Below the pieces are notes generated by a model that saw nothing but the letters and a program-made list of their open reading frames with translations, ran no database searches and was not told where the DNA came from. The position numbers were made by a program, and so were the translations under genes. From Apiosordaria backusii (taxonomy: Eukaryota; Ascomycota; Sordariomycetes; Sordariales; Lasiosphaeriaceae): 64,000 nucleotides of DNA. Positions 33,982 to 44,449 of this stretch are shown here, piece after piece; position 1 is the stretch's first letter, and the number at the start of each line of letters is the position of its first letter. The stretch spans positions 2,250,501-2,314,500 of the forward strand of contig JAUKTV010000006.1 in the NCBI GenBank assembly GCA_030549205.1, given 5' to 3'.

Positions 33982-34505
33982 ATGGACCCGAACCCGCCGC
34001 CGTTCGACTTCAAGATTCGAAAGTCCATGCGTGAGCCTCCGCTTGGGGCTAGGGCTGTGCTTATGCGTCTGGTAGACAATTGCTCCGAGGATGGATACTG
34101 TCTGGAGGGATATCTTGACGGGGATGCAAACTGGGCCGTGTTGGATACTGCGAGTTCATTCTGTCTCTTTGAAGCTGGGGGACACATGGTTTGTGCCTGG
34201 ACTGCAGGCGGGGCTTGAGATGGTTGACAAGGGGAACACAAGCGCGCTTAAGGTCGAAGTTCCTGATCCGCGCGTTGCTGAAGACAGCGGTGAGCACCTC
34301 TTTTTTAGTGTCTGTGGTTTATGATACTAATCATGGGATAGAACCAGAGCCGCCACAGATTCAACGCGACGAAGAAAGCACCAGCCTCATACTAGATGGT
34401 GATTGGCAGGAGGTTGATCGATGGGACGTTGAACAACCGGTGCATGGCAAGCCAGAAGAAAAAGACAAAGACGAGAAGGATAGGCGTTGGTGGCGTGTCA
34501 GATAG
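33982..34505 (+). pseudogene. small hypothetical gene, apparently frameshifted
   Basis: From the ATG at 33982 one frame reads a coding-like stretch (FDFKIRKSMREPPLG, CLEGYLDGDANWAVLDTASS) that stops soon after. The next frame continues in the same style (VSLKLGDTWFVPGLQAGLEM). The switch is near 34157, where one extra T would suffice. A good intron at 34290-34341 then joins to a charged tail (EPEPPQIQRDEES, EEKDKDEKDRRWWRVR) ending at TAG. Exonic length is 472 nt, 3n+1, consistent with one inserted base. No family is recognised. An in-frame ATG at 34091 could alternatively start a 120-residue protein in the second frame. Confidence 0.45.
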
Positions 34506-34666
34506 ATAGGGGGTACAAGCGATTGTACCGCAGTATATTTCTTTCGCAAACTTGTCTTCCTTCAACCTCATCCACAGACAGCATCTCAGCCACCATGGCA
34601 AATCTGACAGTACAACCTCTGTAGACACCCCTTCTCCCCAGGTCTGGTAAAGAATCTTACCACTGA

Positions 34667-35713
34667 TCACCAATCCAATGACCCACTCGCAGCTAACTCC
34701 TTAGCGGTCGGCTTCTGGGGCACAGGCATCTCCTTGGTCCAGTCGTATATACCTCCACGCTCTAGGAAGGCCTCGTGATCCCAGCGCACCTGTGACAGGG
34801 CCTTCTCGACTCCAACGTCGAGGATGGACTCCGACTCGACCATTTTGCCACTTCCCTTATCCATAAATCGCATGTATTCGTCGACAAGAAGGTATGAGGA
34901 TGCCATCACTTTGTTGTCCTCGGGAATGAAAGCCGGAATGGCGCGGTGGCGGTCACAAAAGACGGCAAACTCCTCATCAGTGATCTCCCACTTTCGCACG
35001 TCCCGCAGTGTCTCCTCTGAGTCATTCTCTCCGCAAACCATAAGCACCTGGAAAACCTTCCAGCGGAAGGGGGCCAGCTCATTCACTAGGTCGAACATGT
35101 CCTCGTTGAAGTTGAGACGGCAGACGACCGTGTTGAGCTTGAACTTGATGTTGTACTTGCGGCACCAGTCACGGATGCGGAAGAGCTGCTTCACGTTGTT
35201 TCCATCGCCGCGGCCAATGGCGATGTTGGTCTTCTCGTTCATCGAGTCGCACGACACAGCCAGGATGTCGATGTATTGGCCATACTCCTTCAGAAAGTTC
35301 TCAGTGACCTTGCTGCCGTTGGTGACAATGGAGACGGATCTGAGGTGCAGGCTCTCCTTGCAGAAGCGCAGCATGGCGCCGAGAAAATTGGGGTACAGGA
35401 AGGGCTCTCCGCCAGCAATGTTGAGCTTCTCCATACCGGCCTCCTTGAGAAGGCGCAGGCCACGGTGGGCTTCATCCTGTGAGAGGATGTACGAGGTCTT
35501 GGCTGTGTGGAAGCAGAAGCCGCATTCTTTGTTGCATTTGCGTGAGAAGAAGTAGTTGACTGAGACCGGAATTGGCGACTTGTTGAGGCGTCGACGGGCA
35601 GCCCGGACGGCCGATGGGAAGGTGACGACCGCGATGGTGAGGAGCACCGACGAGAGCACAAGCACCCAAGAGCCTGGGAACCCGAGAAGAGACTTGAGTA
35701 TTCCGCTGCTCAT
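34667..35713 (-). CDS. viperin-like radical SAM enzyme, 348 aa
   Basis: Homologue of vertebrate viperin (RSAD2), which converts CTP to the chain-terminating ddhCTP; bacterial and archaeal relatives make several ddh-nucleotides and defend against phage. The N-terminus is a hydrophobic/amphipathic anchor (about residues 8-35) as in ER-bound viperin. The [4Fe-4S] motif C-x3-C-x2-C is CNKECGFC at residues 60-67, preceded by VSVNYFFSRK. Other family marks are KLNIAGGEPFLYP, VSIVTNGSKV, AVSCDS, KLNTVVCRLN and QVLMVCGEND. The protein ends in Leu-Asp-Trp; a terminal Trp is also the end of human viperin, needed there for Fe-S loading. Length matches the 361-aa human enzyme. Single exon, ATG at 35713, divergent from the nucleotide kinase gene. 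Confidence 0.95.
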   Translation of the reverse strand: MSSGILKSLLGFPGSWVLVLSSVLLTIAVVTFPSAVRAARRRLNKSPIPVSVNYFFSRKCNKECGFCFHTAKTSYILSQDEAHRGLRLLKEAGMEKLNIAGGEPFLYPNFLGAMLRFCKESLHLRSVSIVTNGSKVTENFLKEYGQYIDILAVSCDSMNEKTNIAIGRGDGNNVKQLFRIRDWCRKYNIKFKLNTVVCRLNFNEDMFDLVNELAPFRWKVFQVLMVCGENDSEETLRDVRKWEITDEEFAVFCDRHRAIPAFIPEDNKVMASSYLLVDEYMRFMDKGSGKMVESESILDVGVEKALSQVRWDHEAFLERGGIYDWTKEMPVPQKPTAKELAASGSLDW

Positions 35714-35992
35714 GTTGGCTGGTTGGCCCCCTGCTGGTTTGTCTGTTTGTTGACTTGCAGAGCCGGTGACTGTTCCAAGGTTTTCTTTGGTTGAGTTTGT
35801 CGGTCACAAAGCAGAGGGGGTGAGTTGGACCTTCGAGTTATTTAGGTAAGGTACGTTTCCGCCGAGTGCCCTGCCCACCACACATCCCCAATTTCCACTA
35901 CTGCACAACGCCTGCGTGCCGAGAACCCGTTCCCTTCACGTCCACAAAGGCCCAAACCTCTTGATTTGCAGCCTCTCAGAAAAACAGGAAGG
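35714..35992. promoter_or_regulatory. 279-bp bidirectional promoter between viperin and nucleotide kinase genes
   Basis: The two start codons face away from each other with only 279 bp between them, so both genes must share a control region. It is pyrimidine-rich on the kinase side. I see no strong inverted repeat or known operator. Co-regulation is inferred from layout. Confidence 0.6.
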
Positions 35993-36712
35993 ATGGATCC
36001 TGCCGACTGTATCATCTCTGTACTCGGTGAGTATTGCCGATGCCAATCATTTTGAATACAGGGCGCTGTTCTTGCTGACCACCTGCCTAGGAGCACCCGC
36101 CTCTGGAAAGGGCACACTGTGCAAAAAGCTTATTCAGGACCCGCGGTTCAACGGCCGTCTTCACCATGTTTCGGTCGGGGACTTATTGCGGGGTATGCCC
36201 TCTGGTCCCGATATCAACGGCCACATTGCGGCAGGGACGGTACTTCCTGGAAATGAGCTTGTGCCCATCTTGAGGGCACACCTTGACAGTCTCCCGCGCA
36301 GTTCATCGGAAAAGAAGATTGTCCTGTTAGATGGCTTTCCGCGCAGCCTGGAACAAGAGGCAGCCGCCCGGAATGTCATGGTCTCCGCCGGCTCCGAAGA
36401 GTTCCCCGACCTGGTCGTCTATTTCTCGTGTCCGAAGGAAGTTCTGCGGGATCGATATGTTGCAAGAAAACGGGGAAAGGACGACGGGCGGCTCTTTGAG
36501 AAGAGGTATGAGCAGCATGAAAAGGAATGCCCTAGGGTGGTCGAGAAGTACAAAAGCAAAGGCGTTCTTGTCGAGGTAAGACTGAAATATTTTTGTCTAG
36601 AATACAACAAACTGACAATGTCACGACCTTACCGTAGGTTGACAGCAGCGGTAGCATTGATGAGTCTTTCAAGGCTTTGGTTGGCGTTTTAGAGACATTT
36701 TTGGAGGCTTAA
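35993..36712 (+). CDS. UMP/CMP-kinase-like nucleoside monophosphate kinase, 197 aa, three exons
   Basis: Phosphorylates a (pyrimidine) nucleoside monophosphate to diphosphate. Exons: 35993-36026, 36091-36575, 36638-36712, all joins in frame. P-loop GAPASGKGT is at residues 12-20, the NMP-binding region HVSVGDLLRG follows, then LLDGFPRS and DLVVYFSCPKEVLRDRYV. The short LID (RKRGKDDGR) and the ending VDSSGSIDESF match the UMP-CMP/short adenylate kinase class rather than long-LID adenylate kinase. Normal size for that class. A fungus has a housekeeping UMP kinase elsewhere, so a second copy paired with viperin suggests supply of the nucleotide that viperin uses, as CMPK2 does beside RSAD2 in vertebrates. 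Base specificity cannot be read from sequence. Confidence 0.87.
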
Positions 36713-37520
36713 GCAGCGTGATGGGGGTTGATGAATGGAGAGGTACATCAATTCGCTGTGATATTTCTTCCCATTGCATACGTCTTTGCTATCGAATGCA
36801 TCATGTAGCATCTTGATCAGACCGAGTAGATCTTTTCCCCTCGTCTACCCGAGTCGCGGCCCTTCCAGAGTTCCATACGGTATCAGACCCGTGCCTCTGG
36901 CCCTTTAGCTTCCACGCTGCGCCGCCGATATCGCGCCTTCTCTCGGCTCTGTGCTTCCCAAACATCAAGGGATTGCGCGGCCACATGCAGCGACCCAAAC
37001 ATCATGCGTGCTTGGCCGTTCCGCTTCTTCAATATGAAACTACGTGGTTGTCGCCTGCCGCTTGTCCCGTGCACGAGTGGCTGGAGCAGAGGAATCTGGC
37101 AGGGAATCCACGGAGAATCTGGTCGGCAATCTGGCTGGAAATCCAGGTGGAAATCATTGCGTGGCTCGATGATCCGCAATCATCTGCCCTGCAGCATTGG
37201 AAAGACGAAGGAATTGACGAACTCACTGTACCATAGGTACCTTTATTCACATGACTTAGCGGATGCTGCTTGAGGAGCCAATTTGCTTGCCTCGCATTGT
37301 ATACCTACGTCATTAACACCGAACCCCACCAAGTACGTCGGTCCACACTCAGAGCCCAGATTTCTTGTTCGACCATTCCAAGCTTCTCTATTTGCTGATT
37401 GCTGTCTTCCGCCGTTTTATACTTACTCAAAAAGGCAATTCCAAAACATCATCTCCTAAACTACCTTTCCCCTTTTCTCACCACGCCCTACCCTGTGTTC
37501 ACGCAAAAAGCCACGCCACA
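36713..37520. other. intergenic, no gene seen
   Basis: 0.8 kb with one AGGTACCT palindrome (37235-37242) and several overlapping short frames, none family-like. The right part is the promoter of the phosphatase gene. Confidence 0.45.
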
Positions 37521-38192
37521 ATGACGCAACTCACCTCCCCCCACCACGACAACGTCTCCATCTCTCAAATTGAACCCAACCTCTACCTCGGAAACATCGA
37601 ATCCTCATTTTCCATTCCCTGCCTCATATCCCATGGCATCGCAGCTCTTGTGTCGGTCTCCAGCACCCACCATCCGGAGTGGTCGCGCCCCGCAAACCGG
37701 AAGCTCGTACCCAAGGAAAACCACTATCAATTCATCCCCTGCGAAGACAGCCCCACGCAAGACATTTTATTTTGTCTTGAGAATATCTGTGATTTTATCG
37801 ATGCTCATATCGGTGTGCCAAGCGTTCAGCAAATATTATCGGAAGTCAAACCGGGCGAAGACGGGGAGGATGTATTAAGGAGAGAGATGGGGAGGCGTCG
37901 GAGAGTGCTGGTTCACTGTGATGAGGGGGCTTCGAGAAGTCCAGCAATCGTAATTGCATATTTGATGAGGAGGGATAAGAGAAGCTTGAGAGCGGCGATG
38001 AAAGAGGTGAGGGCACGCCGGAGTTGTGTCAAGCCGAACAGGAGTTTCGTGGAGCAATTGAGGGTTTGGGAGAGGGTGGGGTATAAAGTGTGGGAAGACA
38101 AGGAGAAGCAAGTGCCCGCGGAGGGATATAAGCGGTGGTTGGACAAGCGTGATAGAAAGGTGAACAACCAGATTTGTCTTTCTGATGGGTAA
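37521..38192 (+). CDS. dual-specificity protein phosphatase, 223 aa
   Basis: Small cysteine phosphatase acting on phospho-Ser/Thr/Tyr. Start chosen at the ATG at 37521 (MTQLTSPHH); the open frame begins earlier but without conserved sequence. The substrate-entry segment reads ISQIEPNLYLGNIES, typical of DSPs. The P-loop is VHCDEGASRSPA near residue 131 (HC-x5-R with Cys nucleophile and Arg), followed by IAYLMRRDK. The general-acid Asp is probably in IPCEDSPTQDIL. An insertion of about 30 residues rich in charged groups precedes the P-loop. Single exon. Confidence 0.87.
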   Translation: MTQLTSPHHDNVSISQIEPNLYLGNIESSFSIPCLISHGIAALVSVSSTHHPEWSRPANRKLVPKENHYQFIPCEDSPTQDILFCLENICDFIDAHIGVPSVQQILSEVKPGEDGEDVLRREMGRRRRVLVHCDEGASRSPAIVIAYLMRRDKRSLRAAMKEVRARRSCVKPNRSFVEQLRVWERVGYKVWEDKEKQVPAEGYKRWLDKRDRKVNNQICLSDG

Positions 38193-38589
38193 TGGCAAGG
38201 TCGATTGACATTTGCCTTATCACATCTTGCCATTGACATTGACGAGCATCCCGTTGAGCAAGAATGACCTTATTGCGGCCTAACATCAATAGAATACAAT
38301 TCCCGACACTATGGGCATACATGAAATGAATCTCTCGGCTCCATTTGCCAGGTTACCCCAAGCACCTCCCACCGCACCTCGGATTCCAGAATCCGGCCAG
38401 ACCATTCAAGCCGCACACCACCCCCCTGCATTGCCACCATTCCTTCGGCACTTGCACAGCTACCCCAACCCATCACATTGCTCAGTTTCATTTAACAACA
38501 TTTGCCCACTCTGTTGATGAGATCATGTGTACCGTCTCCCGTTCTTTTTGCAGCAGCATCAAGACACATCCCGCCCGCACCTTCATAAA
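38193..38589. other. intergenic, no gene seen
   Basis: About 0.4 kb, C-rich on the plus strand as common in fungal promoters; promoter of the monooxygenase gene. Confidence 0.4.
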
Positions 38590-40096
38590 ATGACCTCACC
38601 AACCCCACCACTCCCCCACCTAGCCCTCATCGGAGCAGGCATAACCTCCCTCACCCTCTCCATCCGCCTGAGCGCCCTCCAGATCCCCCACACAATCTAC
38701 GAGCAATCCCCCTCCCTAACAGAATTAGGCGCAGGCCTTGGCTTCGGCCCTAACGCTGTCAGGGCGCTGGAACACATCGACCCCCGGCTCGTCGAAACTT
38801 TTAATAAAACAGCCACGTTCGTCGGTACGCCTTCTCCAGAAGGACGAAAGATTCTTGAGCGAGAGGGAGGAGGCAACGAGGGAGATAAGGTATGGATTGA
38901 GTTCCTGGACGGGACAAAGCAAGGTGGGAATGTCACGCCGGAGTTTGTGATCAAAGCTGGAAATGGGCGGGGGCATGCAGCGGTTCATAGGGGGAAGTGG
39001 CTGGATGTTTTGGCGGGGTTGGTAACGGCGGAGATTAAGTTTGGGAAGAGGTTGGTTGATATCATAGACTCAGAGGGGGTCGGGGGGAAGGTGAAGCTTG
39101 TGTTTGGGGATGGGACAGTGGCAGAGGCGGATGGGGTGGTGGGGTGTGATGGTGTGAAATCACGAGTAAGGGAGATTTTAGTGGACGCAATTCATGGGAA
39201 GGGGGAGGGCAAGAGTAAAGGGAAGTGTGGGTATAGTGGTAAATATGCGTATAGATGCTTAGTGCCGTGGGACAAAGCTGTTGAGGCTGTAGGGGAAGAC
39301 AGAGCAGGGGTTTCGAGTTTGTGGGTACGAGGCAGTGTTGATGAGCCTCTTGCTGGTTTTCAGAATGCTAATAAAGTAACAGATGGGGCCCAACCGGCAT
39401 CTCCTTACCTTTCCTGTCAATAGACAAAAAGAAAGATTCTTAAACTTGGTGGCCTTTGTCACTGACAAAAACCAGACTTGGTCCAGAACTGAGGCGTCAA
39501 GTCTGACGCTGCCGGCGACGAGGACAGATGCATTAAAAGACTTTGAGCAAGCGGGGTTCAGTGAAGCCGTACTTCAGCTCTTGAGGATGACACAGGAAAA
39601 GATGGACAGGGTAAGTAAAACTTTGAGACACGGATTTTATGCAAGCTAACAAGTTTACTGGCAGTGGGGGCTATTTGATCTTGCTGATAGACCATTACCT
39701 ATGTTCTTTTCTGGCAGGATCATGGTCATTGGGGATGCTGCCCATGCATCGACACCCCATCACGGGTCAGGAGCAGGGTTTTGCATGGAGGATATTGCTA
39801 TCCTAGGCGCGCTGTTCGAGGAGGCTATCACCCACAAAGATTTGACGGTCGATACTTTAGGAGACGTGTTTGCAGTCTTTGATCATCGTCGGCATGAACG
39901 AGACCAGTGGCTTGTCAAGAGCAGTCGGAGAGCGGCAGATTTGTATGAATGGCGGATCCCGGGATTTCAAGGCCCATCTGGATTTGAGAAAATGAAGGCA
40001 GATATTGAAGAAAGGCAAGAGATTTGTTGGGGGTTTGATGTGGAGTCGGCCGTCAAAGAAGCGAAAGGCGAGATGTACAGAGGATCGCAACGGTAG
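38590..40096 (+). CDS. FAD-dependent monooxygenase (salicylate-hydroxylase-like), 464 aa, three exons
   Basis: Class A flavoprotein hydroxylase acting on aromatic or polyketide-type substrates. Exons: 38590-39324, 39383-39610, 39665-40096; the joins give SSLW|MGPNRHLLTFPV and EKMDR|WGLFDL. FAD-binding GAGITSLTLSIRL is at the N-terminus, the second motif GCDGVKSRVR near residue 190, and the GD motif IGDAAHASTPHHGSGAG in the last exon. Intron 1 has a TGCTAATAA-like branch point. The order of motifs and length fit salicylate hydroxylase-type enzymes. It runs convergently toward the 2-hydroxyacid dehydrogenase gene, 67 bp away. Substrate unknown. Confidence 0.87.
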
Positions 40097-40163
40097 TATG
40101 ACGGGAATAGGTGGAGTTTTCTATATATACGGCACAGAAGGCGACCAAAGTCTACCCAGGCTT

Positions 40164-41309
40164 CTAATACCCCTGTTTCTTATCCATCACATTGATCAAG
40201 CTTGGCTTCTCCCCACTCAAGCCCTCCAGGTTCCTCTCAACAACAGCCTTGATGCGTTGAAACACATGCGGCGCCTGCCAGCTGACATGGGGCGTGATAA
40301 ATACATTCGGAGTGGTCCATAGTGGGTGGCCGTCTGTAAGAGGCTCAGGATCAGTTACATCGAGTGCTGCACCCCTGATCTTGTCCCCCTTCATAGCTTC
40401 AATAAGATCATCGGTGTTGATATGCCGCCCCCGGGCGACATTTGACACAAAAGCCTTCTTCTTAGCCAAGATGTCGAATTGTTCTTTGCTGATAATGTAT
40501 TTGGTGGCCTCCGTCAAAGGCAGACTCAGAACCAGCAGGTCAAGGTCTTGGGCCAGAAACTCGTTGATAGACTCTTTTGAGGAACCGTGGAACCACTTTG
40601 TTGGAATAAGACCATCGGGATCCCCAGTCCCGGGAACGACATAGCTGTCGTCTTTTCGCGCCTCAGGGGTTGCTTTCTCGCTGCGGGTATAGGCGTAGAT
40701 TTCCATTCCAAGTGCCTGGCCCAACCGGGCGCAATGTCTGCCAATAGCGCCATAACCCAAGATGCCCATCCTCAATCCAGGTGAATCCTCGATATGCAGC
40801 GGGGTTAGACGGTTCCAGGTTGCTTTCTTTTGTTGTTCAATATAGTCGATGAACTTGTGGCTTGCCATCAGCCAGGTGCCGATGACCCACTCTGCGATTT
40901 GAGGCCTGTATCTGAGTCAGTTCGGTTATTCCATTCCAGGTCCGGCCCAAAACCACCTAAGCACATACGCTTGAGTCCCATTTGCCGTGCAGAAGGTGAC
41001 ATTAGGGTTCTTGTAGAGGTCGTTGGTGATCCACCTGTCGGCACCGGCAGACATGAGCTGGACATATCTGACTTTCGGCAGCATCTCGGCTGGGTGAGGC
41101 ATGAATCCGACCAACAAGGTGACTCCATCGTATACTTCCTTTGGGAGGGGGTTCGGTGTCATGCTGAACTCGGATGTGTGCCAGCGAATCTCAAGGCCGG
41201 GGTATTTGTTTTGCAGATGAGAGATCCACTCGTCATCCCGCGGGACCGGCACCTCGAAGAGGAGGACCTCTTTGTCGAGAGGGCTGGCAGAGGTATTGAT
41301 GGAGCCCAT
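40164..41309 (-). CDS. D-isomer-specific 2-hydroxyacid dehydrogenase, 360 aa, two exons
   Basis: NAD(P)H-dependent reductase/dehydrogenase of 2-oxo/2-hydroxy acids. Exons: 41309-40969 and 40905-40164, joined at NGTQA|PQIAEWV. The Rossmann loop is ILGYGAIGRHCARLG, with VARGRHINTDDL carrying the substrate Arg, DVTDPEPL the Glu, and FITPHVSW the catalytic His. The first exon has the usual lid-domain sequence (YVQLMSAGADRW). A loop after the Rossmann motif (about 25 residues rich in Asp/Gly/Pro) is longer than in bacterial relatives, which is usual for fungal members. Confidence 0.88.
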
Positions 41310-41802
41310 CTTGGTGTGTTGAACGTTAGAGGGGAGCTACCTTGGTGGAAATCCAAAAATTGAGAAGAACAGAGAAGTATTAGCTTGATAGTTGGCGAGA
41401 GGTGTGCCTTTTAAGCCAAGGTCAGGCAGGAAAATGAATGGTTGAGAGTCCGAGCGGGCCGAGTGTGACGATGGTCGATGGTGGTGTGGGAGCGGAATAA
41501 TACGGGGTCCGGGTCGGCAGCGGCGGACGCCAACGTCTCTCGGAGACATTTCGTCGTATCTCCGTACCTAGTCGAGATGGTGCTTGGATTGTGATACGTG
41601 GGCTGAAAGCACGCAAAAGTGACACCCTTAAACCGGACACAAATCCCGAGAGTTATTACTCAACAACAGCTGAAGTCCGAGAAGAGAGCCTGATGAACTT
41701 CGACTAACCTAATTTAGAGGGGTATCATTTCGCGCGGCAGTGTTCACCTATTTGTACAAACCTCCAACCTATATTACTCATCCCTATTCACACAGATTTC
41801 CG
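41310..41802. other. intergenic, no gene seen
   Basis: About 0.5 kb between two minus-strand genes; promoter of the dehydrogenase gene and 3' side of the membrane protein gene. Confidence 0.4.
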
Positions 41803-42817
41803 TCATGGCCGATTGCTCAGCTCGGTGTGGTCTTGGCCCTGCGCCGGCAGCTCGATCCGATTCTCGTTGGTCAGCGCCTCATGGACATGCCCCCCCGGGA
41901 TATACTGTCGGTTGTCCATCTCGACCTTTTGACCGTAATAATCGGCTTCCACAACAGGTTGCCCAGTATAATAATACCCCCCTGGTGATACCAACTGGGT
42001 CGGTGTGGCACCGTGCAGGGTGCTGCCCTGCCCTGTGCTCCCGTCCGCCGACCCATTGGTCTCAACGCTCCCCGGCTGTACATTTGCGCCTCCCCGTCGA
42101 CGACCGAGAAAGTAGGCGCCAATCGCGATTCCAATGGCAAGAACTGCCGTCGCTCCGACACCGATACCAATTCCAGCACCAGTAGAAAGACCAGTTGGGC
42201 TGCTCGGCGCGGCCCCTTGGCTGTCAGCGTCGTCTACATGGGCGCCGCCGGCACCAGATGTCGGACCAGCGTCATCACCTGGAATAGTTGTAGAGAGGCC
42301 CGGGCTCAGGATACCAGTTGTTTCGGTCGGTAACCTCGTGGTCGTTGTCGATGGCTGCTCGAAATTGGAAATTCCCCGCCTCGAAATGTTGAAGTAATGG
42401 CTCATGGCGAGATTGTTGCTTGTGCCCTCCTCAAAGATTATCAGCATAAACATGTTGGACACGTCCAGGTCCTTCGTTGTCGCGACGATCCACCGCCATC
42501 CAGTCATTTCTACCACACTGCCTGTCCGCGCATCTTCGTCAACACAACAGGGACATCGAGATGAGAATTAGAAAGGAAAGCATACGGGTAACATGTTCTA
42601 ACTGTCCCATGGTCTCAGTGCCATTCATCTGGAATAGCGTCACAGAATAGGGCAGTCCCTTTGGCGGAGCGCTCCAGTGCAGATCAACAGTGGACAGCTC
42701 GACATAGGTGGGGTTCTTGCTGAAGTCGCCCCTTGTTCCGAACGCTGGCGGGGTGAAGAACTCCATCGCTGTTACGGTGGCGGGTAGAACCGCGCCCAGG
42801 ATGGCAAGGAGCAACAT
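41803..42817 (-). CDS. secreted-type single-pass membrane protein with Ser/Thr-rich stalk, 316 aa, two exons
   Basis: Architecture: signal peptide (MLLLAILGAVLPATVTA), an extracellular beta-rich region of about 100 residues, a Thr/Ser/Pro-rich stalk (TTTTRLPTETTG), one transmembrane helix (GAGIGIGVGATAVLAIGIAI) with a stop-transfer RRRGG, and a cytoplasmic tail with YYY/YGQK motifs. This is the layout of fungal wall-stress-sensor-like and mid2-like proteins, with no named ectodomain recognised. Exons: 42817-42586 and 42521-41803. The acceptor is not certain: a position 12 nt earlier would also keep frame. Confidence 0.7.
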
Positions 42818-43226
42818 GATCGCGTCGACGTCAGGTACGTGACAGAGAAAGGCCGTGGAAAAAAGAAGAACGGGATATCTTTTGCATAAAAGGATTTCGC
42901 GGCCCCATGTGATATGGGGCCACTACCTACTGCGACATGGGGGCGACGGTCGCACAGTGGGTTGGCTGATCTCCATTCATAGAGTTGCTGGCGGTTACAT
43001 TTGAGAGCATTTAGGGATGGTGTGTTTGAGCACTTGACACAGCATTATCTTGACCAGGGTGTTTTTGCGGGAGAACCAGGGCCCTACTGTTAAAGGCCCG
43101 CTTTGAAGGCAACGCAGTTTTTCTCAGGGGTCAGTTAGCGCCGTAGTTCAGCGCCCACCAGCGGGCCGTTGGTGGCATTGCTTGTTTGTGCCGTGCCTCC
43201 GCAGCAAGCCGGTGTTCTTTCAGGTG

Positions 43227-43356
43227 GAGGGAAATATTTTGCCGTTTTCGGACTCGCTTATAGGGTATCGCAATAACAAGTCGCACCCCACCCTCTCTGC
43301 TATTCATATTATTTTCAGCATTATCTGGAAACAACTATCACTGCGACGTTGAAATT
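43227..43356. repeat. dispersed repeat B, copy 2 (less mutated)
   Basis: Direct-orientation partner of 30788-30915. This copy keeps most C and G, so it is close to the pre-mutation state. It lies 30 bp from the start of repeat A copy 2. The region 42818-43226 to its left has no supported gene. Confidence 0.7.
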
Positions 43357-43386
43357 AGCTTATGGTTTTCAACAGGAGCAAACTAT

Positions 43387-43836
43387 TGTTAAGATATGTT
43401 ACCGACAGCCCAGTTGATTAGGCCCTGCTGGGTTGGTCGGAAGCAATTACCTTAAGACTATGGGGTCCTTGGACTACTAGGTACGACGGTGCCAGTGTGG
43501 TGTGACACCGAAGGAAGGCAAATATAAGGTAGAGAACTATGCCTTGCAAGAGAGTGTGGTAAACGAGTATGTTGACCTTAACTTGATGACTTTGACTTGA
43601 ACTTAAAATTGAACTTAAGAAAGGGAAGAAAAGACCATTCTAAATACATTGCGAGGGAAGCCCTTTATGGGCATTCAAGACCTCGGTTTCCTCCTTATCG
43701 TTCTCCACAACCTCCATCGGTTCAATGGCCTACAGTACCTTAGCTTATATTATTAATAAGCCCTATTAAGTTACTTGTATTCGATTCCATGATTCCAGTG
43801 GGTGAAAACGCCGTGGCTGCCGGGGTCCTGGGCCGT
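43387..43836 (+). repeat. LTR-like dispersed repeat A, copy 2
   Basis: Plus-strand counterpart of the minus-strand copy at 27362-27867, starting TGTTAAGATATG. Together they form an inverted pair about 15.5 kb apart that brackets the viperin segment. No coding capacity. Confidence 0.7.
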
Positions 43837-43895
43837 TGAGAAAGCTGTGGCTGCCGTGGCTTCAATCTGTTGAGAGTCCTGTGACACAGTGACAG

Positions 43896-44010
43896 AGAGC
43901 ACTGTGGCTCACTGTGGCTCACTGTGGCTTACTGTAGCAGCTGTGGCAGAAAGCTCTGTGGCTCGCTGTGAGCGCTGTGGTTCCCAACTGCAAGTGCTGC
44001 TGGTGGTGCA
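43896..44010. repeat. ACTGTGGCTC-type 10-bp tandem repeat, degenerating
   Basis: Three clean copies of ACTGTGGCTC/T at 43900-43930 pass into looser GCTGTGG and AAGTGCTG variants. No gene between here and 44449. Confidence 0.7.
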
Positions 44011-44449
44011 AGTGCTGGAAACCCCAGAGAAGAAGGTACTGTAAAATCTACAAATACGTAAGTGCTGTATTTCAACATAAATCTACGACAAGAGCATAAA
44101 CGGTAACACCCATACATGTGATGCACCTTAGAGCGTTTATGAGAAAGGAAGAGCAGAGCTGTAAGCCAAAGTTCCAGGTTGGCTACCTTATGGATTGAAA
44201 ATCTGCTGCCTGAGACGGCCCAAGCAGCCCTGACCGGTCGGGCCCGACACCCTCAAATCCAAGAAATGCCAGATAAGGAACCGTCCTCCCCCAAAGGCAT
44301 CGTGTTTCTGCGTCATCCCAGAGGAACAGAATTAGCGCATCCCGCTTCGAAAAGGACACGACCAGATTGAAGTCAATTTACCGCCGCTCAGGACAGGGCG
44401 AGATAGGACCACGTCAGCAAGTCCGAGGTTCGACAACCTACCTACGACG

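Noticed and set aside
43131..43334. 67-codon minus-strand frame in repeat B, considered as a transposase piece
   Set aside because: No recognisable transposase motif, and the homologous copy at 30.8 kb is not coding.
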